Part shown: in pieces, positions 53,701-62,100 of the stretch | Position numbering within the stretch: the stretch's first letter is position 1 | Layout of the letters: the number at the start of each line of letters is the position of its first letter | Origin: Lachnospiraceae bacterium | GTDB taxonomy: Bacteria > Bacillota > Clostridia > Lachnospirales > Lachnospiraceae | Direction: 5' to 3' | Length of the DNA stretch: 64,000 nt | Assembly (NCBI GenBank): GCA_022647575.1 | Contig: JALCKY010000005.1 | Location: forward strand, 1-64,000 | Notes under the pieces: model-generated | The model's database searches: none | What the model saw: the letters and a program-made list of their open reading frames with translations, nothing else | What the model was told of the DNA's origin: nothing | Position numbers and translations under genes: made by a program

Positions 53701-54751
53701 AATCCGTCCAGTTGACGCCGTCGGTACGGATAAAGCTCTGCCCTTTTTCCGCAGCTGCCTGCGAAGTAAAGACGGCATTTCCGTTCGAATCGTAGACCGT
53801 CTGATCGGTATCATAAAAAAGATCTTCCGATGCATCCGCAAAATGAATGCAGACAGAGAAAGCGGTTCCCTTTGTCAGGGACACTGCCGAAGCAAGTTTG
53901 ACCGTATGGAATCCGCTGAAGTCCGTGGTGCCGCTCAGGGGCTCCGCCATGGCTGCCGTTCCGGAAGAAGGATCTTCCGGATCCGAAAGACCTGTATAAA
54001 TGCTGATGCTGTAATCCGCACTGTCCTTTGAAGTAAAGAAAGAAACCGCTGTCAGGTTCTCATCATGCTCTGCCGTAAAGACATTGGCCATATCCGAACT
54101 GACCGCTGAAGCTGAAACCTGTCCCGGCGTATAGCGCCCGTCGCCGAGGCCGCCGTCATAGCGGTAGGAAAAACCTGCTGCCGTTGAATCCGGAAGCTCT
54201 GCACAGAGGACTTCCGCTGACGAAATCGAAGCATCGGCATAGCCGGTTTTTGCAATCTCAGCAGAAGAGGCATCCGCACTCCTGACAAGCCAGGCGCCGT
54301 CACCGGAATCATCCCATCCGACAATCAGTTCCGTTCCGTTAAGAAGAACGGCTTCATTTGCCTCAAGTGCCTTCTTGATTCTTGTTTCCGGAGTGACGTC
54401 AGATGCATCGTTCATCCTGAAAAGACTGATCTGCGATGCCCCGTAATCCCTGACCAGGATCATGGCCTGCTGTTCCGGATCCGGCGTATAGAGAGACTGC
54501 CCGTCTTTCTGATAGACCGTCACGGAATCACCTTCGGTTCCGCTGCCGAAGGAAGTACCGGAAGCCGAAGCTTCAAGGGCTGTCAGGCTTAGGTTGAGAG
54601 CGGTGCTCTTATCATGGCCGCCCTGATCCGTCAGATTAAAAGACGACGGAAGCTGATCTTCCGCCGTCGAATTGCCTGCCGCATATACCGGCAGGATTGC
54701 TGATGCTGTCATTACCGCACATAATAGGAATGCTGTCAGTTTTTTCTTCAT
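50753..54751 (-). CDS. Secreted ricin-lectin protein with DUF5722 domain and degenerate papain-like N-terminus
   Basis: A 1332-residue exported protein from MKKKLTAFLLCAVMTASAILPVYAA (signal peptide). Order: a shortened papain-like (C1A) remnant, residues about 34-155, with LPSSFNLTDQG and ELIVGWDDSGDGAWLVRS but without the catalytic Cys segment, the His (HAV.IVGWDD in active members) or the NSWG Asn; a lectin-like domain of the type found in clostridial C1A proteins (about 190-330); several ricin-B-type repeats with recurring ANIQLY...AQ-W (about 380-880); and a C-terminal DUF5722 barrel with VIGNEVDN, AFHPY and ILSECGF (Glu near 1083 and 1221). It is probably a glycosidase-like exoprotein that binds carbohydrate. 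It follows the SH3 gene by 16 bases. Confidence 0.8.
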   Translation of the reverse strand: MKKKLTAFLLCAVMTASAILPVYAAGNSTAEDQLPSSFNLTDQGGHDKSTALNLSLTALEASASGTSFGSGTEGDSVTVYQKDGQSLYTPDPEQQAMILVRDYGASQISLFRMNDASDVTPETRIKKALEANEAVLLNGTELIVGWDDSGDGAWLVRSADASSAEIAKTGYADASISSAEVLCAELPDSTAAGFSYRYDGGLGDGRYTPGQVSASAVSSDMANVFTAEHDENLTAVSFFTSKDSADYSISIYTGLSDPEDPSSGTAAMAEPLSGTTDFSGFHTVKLASAVSLTKGTAFSVCIHFADASEDLFYDTDQTVYDSNGNAVFTSQAAAEKGQSFIRTDGVNWTDFSGDGNLRIHALTDYGSTADGSQQTADASDAGELLGASATPLADGSVYVIHSYAQSSFVLDVSGASFANMGNVQLYNYNATNAQKWVAKRSGSGYVFISLNSGKVMDVAGGSTADGANIQQYQPNGTEAQSWELQANSDGSYTFVSVKSGKVMDIAGAIYSSGTNIQTWTSNGTGAQKFTFEEVSQNVSTEKSLFSPQCATGKCLDIAGGSTADHANIQLYSMNHTSAQDFQLISTGSGLYKIVNSDSGKVLDCDSGKSTEGTNIQLYTDNGTPAQQWRAVINADGTCTFFSALKSDMALTVNGASSTNFANVDLESGTGSAGQRFTLKERTQNDLNGTYSLRSVLNTDRVADVAGGSSSSGANIQLYDDNRTAAQQFNFVHVSGDVYVIYHEGTNQVLDVTNGQIGNGANVQQYEYNGSAAQQWSVTDNIDGSYTIHSMLDKNYVLDVNGASTAYRTNIQTYQSNGSDAQKWYLSSEQVNSCTLISSDTVQVSGSGVLPDSDDGKVYLFAIPATVKTLQDCQPAASASAGSSFTLTASLNKDSADSRLQDRFYTAVLKDGLYHVTSNGYYIQNPDACASKTTARVKGYNKKGLATSRWGNIDEAISLGASHVAENMPVLNWVSGSGYDYTYEGVTYSFNSSLDVYIDHVKKLTAAGVEVTGVIYMQSVGASSEYAQYITPTGRDAASQGATLAGMNATEAGPRKKLEALFACLADAFSDPDCQIGNWVIGNEVDNPVNWNWCGGISEDQYIQQYADVYRMAYTAMKSVWNNVRVYTSLDHVWNTTSRGSSYYTAKDILDGVNSMLSSEGTISWDLAFHPYCAPEQDSRFWNRTVAVTDDSSTQIITMSNIQVLTDYVRQYGSDHHIILSECGFSSYYPTEGKDLQAEQAAAIAYGYYIAETNPYIDNFIVHQLKDDANEMAGGWYLGLCNSDGSHKPAYAVFHEMDWKNNAWVQTAYCVVISPGSTWESLIPGYTPASFVH

Positions 54752-54767
54752 CGCTTCTCCCTGAGAA

Positions 54768-55838
54768 TCAATACGAGACAAAATGTCCTCCTACGTATCC
54801 TTCAACGGAATCTGTCCGGATATGAATCCATCCTGCTCCGGTATCTCCGATGACCGTTACTGCTGTTCCGGATGGAAGATCCGGATAAATGACCCCGTAC
54901 TCATAGCCCGGTCCGGAACGTACATTGCAGGTTCCGTTGAGATGAGCCGGCGTTTCTTTATGCTCTGCTTCATAAGCAGCCTGTGCTGCCGCTTCTTCCG
55001 CTGCCTTCTGGGCATCGGCTGCTGCCTGCTGCTCCGCTGCCGCCTGTGCCTCAGCCTGTGCTTTGGCATCTTCCTCAGCAGCCTGTGCCGATTCATATTC
55101 CGTCTGTACCTGAGCTACCAGGTTCTTGACATCATCCGAATTATTGACAGAATCCACATATGCCTGCATGGCCGAATCGTAGGCATCCGTGATGATTTTA
55201 TAGAATCCGTCTTCTGTCTTTTTGGCATACAGCTGGCTGAGTCCCGGCATGGCCGTATAGGTTCCGGCATCCTGGTATTTATAATAGGCATAGACCAGAT
55301 AGCTGTCCGCTTCCTGGCCGTTCTTCGTATAGGCCGCGATATCGGTGTACGTTGTCTCGTCCGCATCGGCGATCTTATACGCATCATCCTGCGCCAGATT
55401 GTTGACGACCGTACGCATGAGATCCGGATCCCGGTTCTGCAGGGCCGTGTAATACTGCGTGACAAGGTTCGTCACTTCCGGAACGGCATCCTTCTGAAGA
55501 GTTCCGCCGACCGGAGTCGGTTCAGCCGTCGGCGTCGGCGTGGCAGTTGCCGTCGGTGTGGCAGTTGCTGTCGGTGTCGGTGTCGCAGTTGCCGTCGGCG
55601 TGACAGTCACGGATTCTGTTCCGCTGCTGACGGACTCTTTGGATTCCGCCGCGGCAGATGCTGCTTCCGCTGAATCGACAATGCTGTCACTGCTGAAATC
55701 GGCCTTGGCTGTTCTCTGGGCATACGTCTGTGATAGGAACCGGATTCCGAAAAAGAGTCCGGCCAGAACCGCAAGAACTGCAAGAATGAGCAGGATATAC
55801 CTGAGGTTATCCGATAACCATTCTCTGAAATTATCCAA
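54768..55838 (-). CDS. Membrane-anchored SH3b protein
   Basis: A 356-residue protein with one membrane helix (about 13-34), a Ser/Ala region, a TPTATATPTPT linker (residues about 75-108), a central alpha/beta domain (EVTNLVTQYYTALQNRDPDLM ... similar to NTF2- or SH3-partner regions), a coiled-coil-prone Ala/Gln/Glu stretch (about 235-295) and a C-terminal SH3b domain (TCNVRSGPGYEYGVIYPDLPSGTAVTVIG). It likely binds the wall outside the cell. The start is TTG at 55838 with AGGGGGAAAT upstream. It is upstream of and near the lectin/DUF5722 gene, so they may be cotranscribed. Confidence 0.85.
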   Translation of the reverse strand: MDNFREWLSDNLRYILLILAVLAVLAGLFFGIRFLSQTYAQRTAKADFSSDSIVDSAEAASAAAESKESVSSGTESVTVTPTATATPTPTATATPTATATPTPTAEPTPVGGTLQKDAVPEVTNLVTQYYTALQNRDPDLMRTVVNNLAQDDAYKIADADETTYTDIAAYTKNGQEADSYLVYAYYKYQDAGTYTAMPGLSQLYAKKTEDGFYKIITDAYDSAMQAYVDSVNNSDDVKNLVAQVQTEYESAQAAEEDAKAQAEAQAAAEQQAAADAQKAAEEAAAQAAYEAEHKETPAHLNGTCNVRSGPGYEYGVIYPDLPSGTAVTVIGDTGAGWIHIRTDSVEGYVGGHFVSY

Positions 55839-55888
55839 TCTTATTTCCCCCTAATCAAAAATACTCCCGTGTATGACTGACGGTTCCG

Positions 55889-55904
55889 GGATAACCCCTT
55901 ATCC
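55889..55904. promoter_or_regulatory. Palindrome downstream of the SH3-gene -10
   Basis: GGATAA-CCCC-TTATCC, perfect 6-bp arms, placed just beyond the predicted transcription start. Confidence 0.5.
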
Positions 55905-55918
55905 TGGAATCAGCAAAT

Positions 55919-55947
55919 AGTTTACCATAACCGGGGGTTATTTGCAA
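55919..55947 (-). promoter_or_regulatory. Promoter of the SH3/lectin genes with internal palindrome
   Basis: TTGCAA, 17-base spacer, TAAACT on the minus strand. The spacer contains ATAACC-GGG-GGTTAT (55927-55941), and the whole lies within GCAAATA ... TATTTGC arms (55913-55945). Confidence 0.55.
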
Positions 55948-55973
55948 CCGCCGCGTCTGAAATTGCCGAGGCG

Positions 55974-56008
55974 CAAAAAAAAAAAGAAGGCTGACGATCA
56001 GCCTTCTT
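55974..56008 (-). terminator. tRNA-Arg terminator
   Basis: AAGAAGGCTGA-TCG-TCAGCCTTCTT 11-bp perfect stem followed by an 11-base T-run on the minus strand. Confidence 0.9.
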
Positions 56009-56013
56009 CCTAC

Positions 56014-56084
56014 GCGTCTGACAGGAGTCGAACCCGCGCACCCGGAACCGGAATCCGGTGCTCTATCCACTGAGCTACAGACGC
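56014..56084 (-). tRNA. tRNA-Arg (anticodon CCG)
   Basis: On the minus strand: acceptor GCGTCTG / CAGACGC, D arm GCTC...GAGC, anticodon stem CCGGA / TCCGG with loop TTCCGGT (anticodon CCG), T arm with TTCGACT. The CCA end is not encoded. The gene reads CGG codons and has its own promoter and terminator. Confidence 0.93.
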
Positions 56085-56110
56085 ATGGCGCTTCACGGAA
56101 GCGCATAACG

Positions 56111-56139
56111 ATGATACAACAAATCAACCGACAAATCAA
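56111..56139 (-). promoter_or_regulatory. tRNA-Arg promoter
   Basis: TTGATT, 17-base spacer, TATCAT on the minus strand, 27 bases before the mature tRNA 5' end. Confidence 0.65.
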
Positions 56140-56140
56140 G

Positions 56141-56181
56141 AAAAAAAGCATATGGCGAAGCATTGCCCCGCCATATGCTTT
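56141..56181 (-). terminator. Terminator of the CWB2 surface-protein gene
   Basis: AAAGCATATGGCG / CGCCATATGCTTT 13-bp perfect stem with an 11-base loop and a T-run on the minus strand; overlaps the start of the tRNA promoter region. Confidence 0.9.
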
Positions 56182-56193
56182 CGTCAGCCGCTC

Positions 56194-59100
56194 CTACTGC
56201 ATTGCACTGACCAGAGATTTTTCGAGAGGTGCCGACATGGCCGCTTCGCCTCCCATCAGCCATACATAATCCGTTCTTTGGATTACCGTTTTCTGTGAAT
56301 CGTTCAGTTCTTCCGTCAAACCGTTTGCCAGAAGGACGGCACCGCCGTTCATTCCGGCAATCGGTGCACCGACCAGGGCATCCGGGAAATTCTCTCCGGA
56401 CGCCAGGACAACCACCGGAATATCCACATCGTAGTAATGATCGATAAATTTCTTACTGGTTTCGTAGCGATCCTGACCCGAATATCTTTCAACCGAAATC
56501 TCCTTCAGCTGATCTTCCGTTTTGCCCGACACAGCCTGCGCACCGCCTATGATGACAGCATTTTTGAATTTCAGGGCCATTGCCTTCGTCGTATCGGTCA
56601 GCATTCCGTCGGATCCCGTCAGCAGGATCGGAATTTTATGGATATAGGCATAAGCCGATGCCGACAGGGCATCCGGGAAATTGTTCCCCGAGGCGATGAA
56701 ACAGGTATCCGAAGTGCTGTCCTTCATGACTCTTTCCGCAATCCGTTCTGCCGTCTGCATCCTGTCGTCTCCCCAAAGCCGTTCAATATTTCCTTCCGTG
56801 ATTCCGGCAGCAATCAGGTCCTTCTTCACTTCATCGGATATGGCTGCCGTTCCGCCGACAATCGTGACCTGCTCGGTACCGAGTTTTTTAAGCAGCATGT
56901 ACGCCTGTGAGGAAAGCTTCTTCTGTTCCGTGAAAATAACCGGACATTTCATGACGCCTGCAAGCGAGGAAGCTGCCAGCGCATCCGGCCAGTTCTCACC
57001 CGATGCCAGAACGACTGATTTGCTCCCCAGCGGGAAGGCTTCCATGACGCCCTTGAGCATCGTTTCATATCGTGTTGCCCCCCACAGTCTGGTTTCCGTA
57101 TCCGCTTTTACTCGGATCATATAGCTCTTCTTCAGGCCGTAGGGATCTACGCTCAGGTTCAGCTGCGTTGTTCCGACATCGATGGCCGTCAGGGTTCCGT
57201 TTTCAGCAGATGCCACGGACGGGTCATCGACGCTGTAAAGGATCGTTCCGTCCTTGAAATAATCCGTCGGTGCATATTCTCCGGAGAGTTCCATCGTCTG
57301 TCCTTCTTCCAGCGTGATGATATCGGAATCCGCATTCTTCAGGTATACATCTGTCGGATAGTACAGGCCGATTGAAAAGGTATCGCTGTCACTCAGGCTG
57401 CTGCCGTCCTTGTCAGCTGCCCACATCACCGCATTCAGATAACCGTTTGTAAACTGATCTCCCGGAATATCAAGAAGCACGTCAATGATCTGGCTTTCTC
57501 CCATCTTCATCGGCTGCAGGGCGATCTGTTCATAGGGATCCTGTGCCTCATCCGTGCTGTAAAGCAGGTTTTTCCCAATCATCAGCCGGCACTCCCTGCT
57601 TTCGGCATCTGCTTCTGTATAATCTTTGCTTCCGGTATTCGTGACCGTACAGGTCAGATGGAATCCTCCTTCTTCCTGTACGACATTCCTGCTGCTGATC
57701 GTGAACTCCGGTGTGATCTTCAGAGGATCGGCAGCCAGAGTCCCCGTCTCGCTGTATCCGTTTTCAGTAACTTCGCAGATCACTCCCAGATTTTCCGCCA
57801 GCTGAGGCACGGTCCACTGAATCTCTGCATTGCCGGTACCGGACGGCACAATGACATCGTCTGAAAATACCGTACCGATCAGCGAACCTTTCGTTCCGTT
57901 CCTGTTTTCATAAAGGCTGAGCCGGTAGCCGTCCGCATTGTTTAATCCGGTGTTTTTAATCGTGCTTGTCACGGTAATGGAATCGCCCGGTTTCGGAGTG
58001 TCGTCGCTGTACGCAATCGCTGTGACCGCAAGTGAGCCGACTTTCCTGAAATCCGTTGCAACAAGCTTTACGTCGGAGGCGACGTTTCCATTTTCGTTCA
58101 TGGTACCGGAAGCGTCCGTGTCCATATCAAACTGATCGTTGACGATGAGCAGCGTCCCGCTGTCCTGCACGAGCAGAGCAGCTTCATCATTGAACTTACC
58201 GCTGTGCGTAATCTGTACGCCTTCCGACCAGGCTGTTCCTTCGGCGTTTGCGGCATTGCCGGTATACTCGCTTGCAAATACTTCCCTTGACCGCGACTCA
58301 CTGCTTCCTGACGGTGCCTGCAGCCATGCCACATACAGATTTCCATCCTTGTCGGCATAAGGAGTAAAGCTTGAGAGTGTCGGCAGATTATCCTGATCCG
58401 GGCACGTATGGTAAACCCTGGAAGGTATCAGGGCATTGTCGTCTTTGATGCTTCCGTCCGCATTGATGCCTTCTTTCACAAGAACCGAAACATCGATATA
58501 GTCGATCTCGCTGCTGTCTTTCAGCCAGAACAGCAGGGTACTGTCGCCGTTCCGGATGAGCTGCGGCCTGGAATCCGATCTGGCATCGCTCGTGACACGG
58601 ATCGGCAGGTACGTCTTATGCGCTTTGAAATCGTAGAGCTGGATAAACAGTTCGCGGTCTTCCGAATTGGCGGTATTGTTATCCTGGTCGATGGTATAGG
58701 CGTAGACGCCGATGCCGTCATAACTGATCGCCGTGAAATCGGCAATCGCCGGATCTGCCATATTAAAATCGGAAATCGGCGAAGACAGGAATCTCTGTCC
58801 CTTCCACTGTGAAATCATCTCAGGCTGCTTATCAGCTGCCACCTCGCTGTCATAATAAAAATCCGTATCCCATTTGCCGCGCGAGCTGTCATACAGCATA
58901 TAGGTCAGGACGCTGTCATTCTGAGTCGGAAGCACCGTGTTCATCAGGGCCTGCGTATCGTTGTTTCCGGTCCGGGCCGCCGACTTCAGGTAATAGACGA
59001 TCCTGTCCTTTGTTTCCGTATCGCAGATCCCGACCGGCGTGGAATCCATGTATCCGTCATTCGTAAGACGGGTGATTTCCCCCAGAGTGCCGCTTGCTTT

Positions 59101-62100
59101 ATCCATCACGACCGTATATACGTCCAGCGTCTGCAGATAAGCGATTTTTTCGGAAGTCGTGCCGTAAGAACCGTCGGCATCTTCCGTTCCGCTGCTGGTC
59201 CAGGAAATCATGACGGAATCACCGGCGTCGCACAGATTCGGCTGATAATCATTTCTCCCGTCGTTCTGGATGACGGCAGGCTCTGTCCAGGAGGTGCCGT
59301 TGTAAATGCTGTATTTCAGTACCGTATGACTGCTGTCCGAACCTTTGTCCAGGAAAACGAGCAGCGTACGGTTTCCGCCCAGGCTGATCAGTTTGGAATC
59401 CGGATGATCATAACCGTTCTGGTTCAGGATGGTCGTACTGTTTTCCGTTTCAGACGAACTGAGCTTACCGTCTCCCGTATCTGCATTGACAGATCCTCCG
59501 AGCCACTGGGAATCTCCCTCGCTCTGTGTCCGTGTCAGGACCGTTCCCTGCGCAGAATCCGTACTGCTGAGATTAGAGAGCTTGTCCGAATCTACTTTTT
59601 CATAATATCCTGTTTTATAAGTCCCCAACGGGAAATTGACCGGTATGGAGAACAGGAACGTATCAATAGAGAGTCTCGCTCCAAACTGGAAAGACATCCC
59701 GGCACTCGGATATTCCTCGTAGTAACACTGCACAATGAATTTTGCGGTTCCGAATATTCCTCCCCTGACAGCTGCTATGCCGTAAAAACCAATTCCTGCA
59801 TAGGCATAGACATCCAAAGCAGCCTCCACATTCTGATCAAACCTGCATACATCATAGAGAGCCGTATTCCTTTTATAGAAATCCTCCATGGTCATGCTCC
59901 GTCTTACCGGTGCTCCTGCCCCGACATAATAGGTTGCCTTGATTGAACCCTGGACACCGAAGAAAATCGGAATGTGATAGGAGACATAAAGGTTTCCGGT
60001 AGCTGACGCGGCAACACCGGCAAAGATGCCTACGCCTGAATATTCCATCTGGGCTTTTGTCGTACCGGTGGCTTTATCAATAATAAAGGTCCTCCCGAAA
60101 TCAATATACAGCCCGAATCTCATGGTGAAGCCGAGATCCCCGAAAGGAATCTGAAATTTATCATTTCCATCAAAATCCAATTTATCGACGATGACATGCA
60201 GGAAGGAGTCAAATGCCTCCCCTGTTTCCATCGGCTTGCCGTTGTACTTCTTTTTCGCATCCGTGCCGAGCTTAGGAACAAATCCAAAAGTAAATCGTTT
60301 TCCGCCGTTTTCCAGGTCTTCGATTCCGACCTGGATTCCTTTGAACGACAGCGCCGTGTTCAGATGGCCGATGATCGGCAGTGAGGAAAAGAAATCGTTC
60401 GTGTACTGCATATGCTGCTCGAGCGGCTTATTATCCTCTGAAAGGGTCAGGGTCAAGTCGTTAAAAAACGGCCCGATCCTGATTTCTTTCTGGGCATTAA
60501 AATCATAGACGGTCAGAATCACACAGATTTTCTCACCGGCATCGTAAGAACTGCTTGACGCAGAAGGACTGAAATCGCAGGTCCAATAGGAGAATGGGCT
60601 GCTTATTTTTAAGTTTGTGCCCTTCCCGATCTTTGCATGAATTTTCTCACTGTCCGCATTATAGGAATAAAAGTCTACGCCTTTGATGGTTTGGTTCGTA
60701 TGGCCCGGATTGTATATTTCCGCTTCAAGTTTAAAAGTATAGTTTTTGTTGATTGATACGTTTCTTTCAAAATACTTTTCATTCTGCGTCTGTCCGTTGA
60801 TTCTCACCGCCCTGATGGATGAAACCGTATTCACGCCTTTTCTGTTCATATTAAAGCTTACCGCATCGACCCCGTCTTTATACCGGTACTCTTCGTGGTT
60901 TAAGGGAGTAGGTTTCTTTAATTCGCCGTAAAATATTTTATAATCACGGTAGGCCGTATGACCCGATATGGAATAGCGGCACCGTATATAATCACCGATG
61001 ATCCCGGCGAAGGCTTTGGTATCATAAATCCCGTTCTCATCTGAAATTCCTTTGGCGCTGCCGGCCTCGACCGTGACTCCTCCAAGCCCGCTGACGGTAT
61101 CATTCATTCCGGTACCGCTGACTGCTGAATTGGGCATGACAGTCTTTCCGGCGATTGAAAACTTATTGAAGGATTGTTTGCTTGTCAGATAGATAACCTG
61201 TTCTTTTTTGTTACTGTCCGGCTGATAGAAAAACCTGTTCTGGGAAAAGCTTTTATCGGAACCCTTCTCTGTCCAGCAGGTCATCTGGCCGTCAATTGTA
61301 TAAACTTCCAGGACCCAGATATAATCATCAATGATTTCTTCCGGAGTCACCGTGTAAGCCCAATACTCGATTCCTGTTGCTTTGTCCGTATAACTCTGGG
61401 CACCATTTTTCAGGGAACCCTCTCCGCTTCTGAAAAATCTGATATCGTTTTTCCGTATAAGTAATTTAACGCTGTTTGAAGCCTGGCCGATGACAGGTCT
61501 CAGAAGCATCCTGCTGTTTTCTGCGGTGACGCTGATTTCTCCGCTGCTGTCAAGACTGACCTGTTCTTCTGATACTTCCGTTGTTTTCTCATAGGCGATT
61601 TTTGCGATGGAATTCATTGTACAGGATGATTTGTAATCGCTCTTGACTGAAGCAGAAAAAATATACGAATCTCCCATATGGCATTCGTATTCCTGCGCAT
61701 CTTCAGTTCCATCCATCTTCCAGAGTTCACCGATGTCATCCGTCGGAAGCTGCAGATCAAAACCGGAACCTGCAGTGCCGGATGAAACAGGGTGGAGAAT
61801 ATTCTCACTGTCATTGACGCAGATCCGGAACTCACCGGGTTCCGTGCCGGGCAGCAGCCGGAATCTCTGCAGATTTCCTTCCTTTGAATCGGAAAACATG
61901 ATTTCCTTATTCGCTGAGACTTCCAGACTCAGACCGTTTCCGTTGGAAATGGTGCAGATCCCGTCCGATCCGTTTTCGATATACAGAACCTCCGAGGAAT
62001 CTCCTGCCGGCACTGACATAATGGCCGGAGAACTGCTGCCGGCCTGTTCCGCGGTCAGATAATAGCCGCTGCGGGCATTCCTCAATCTATAACGTCCGCT

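Noticed and set aside
55500-55610. Short repeated units that could suggest a CRISPR or satellite array
   Set aside because: The units are imperfect, in frame and encode a TPTATATPTPT linker of the SH3 protein; spacers are absent.
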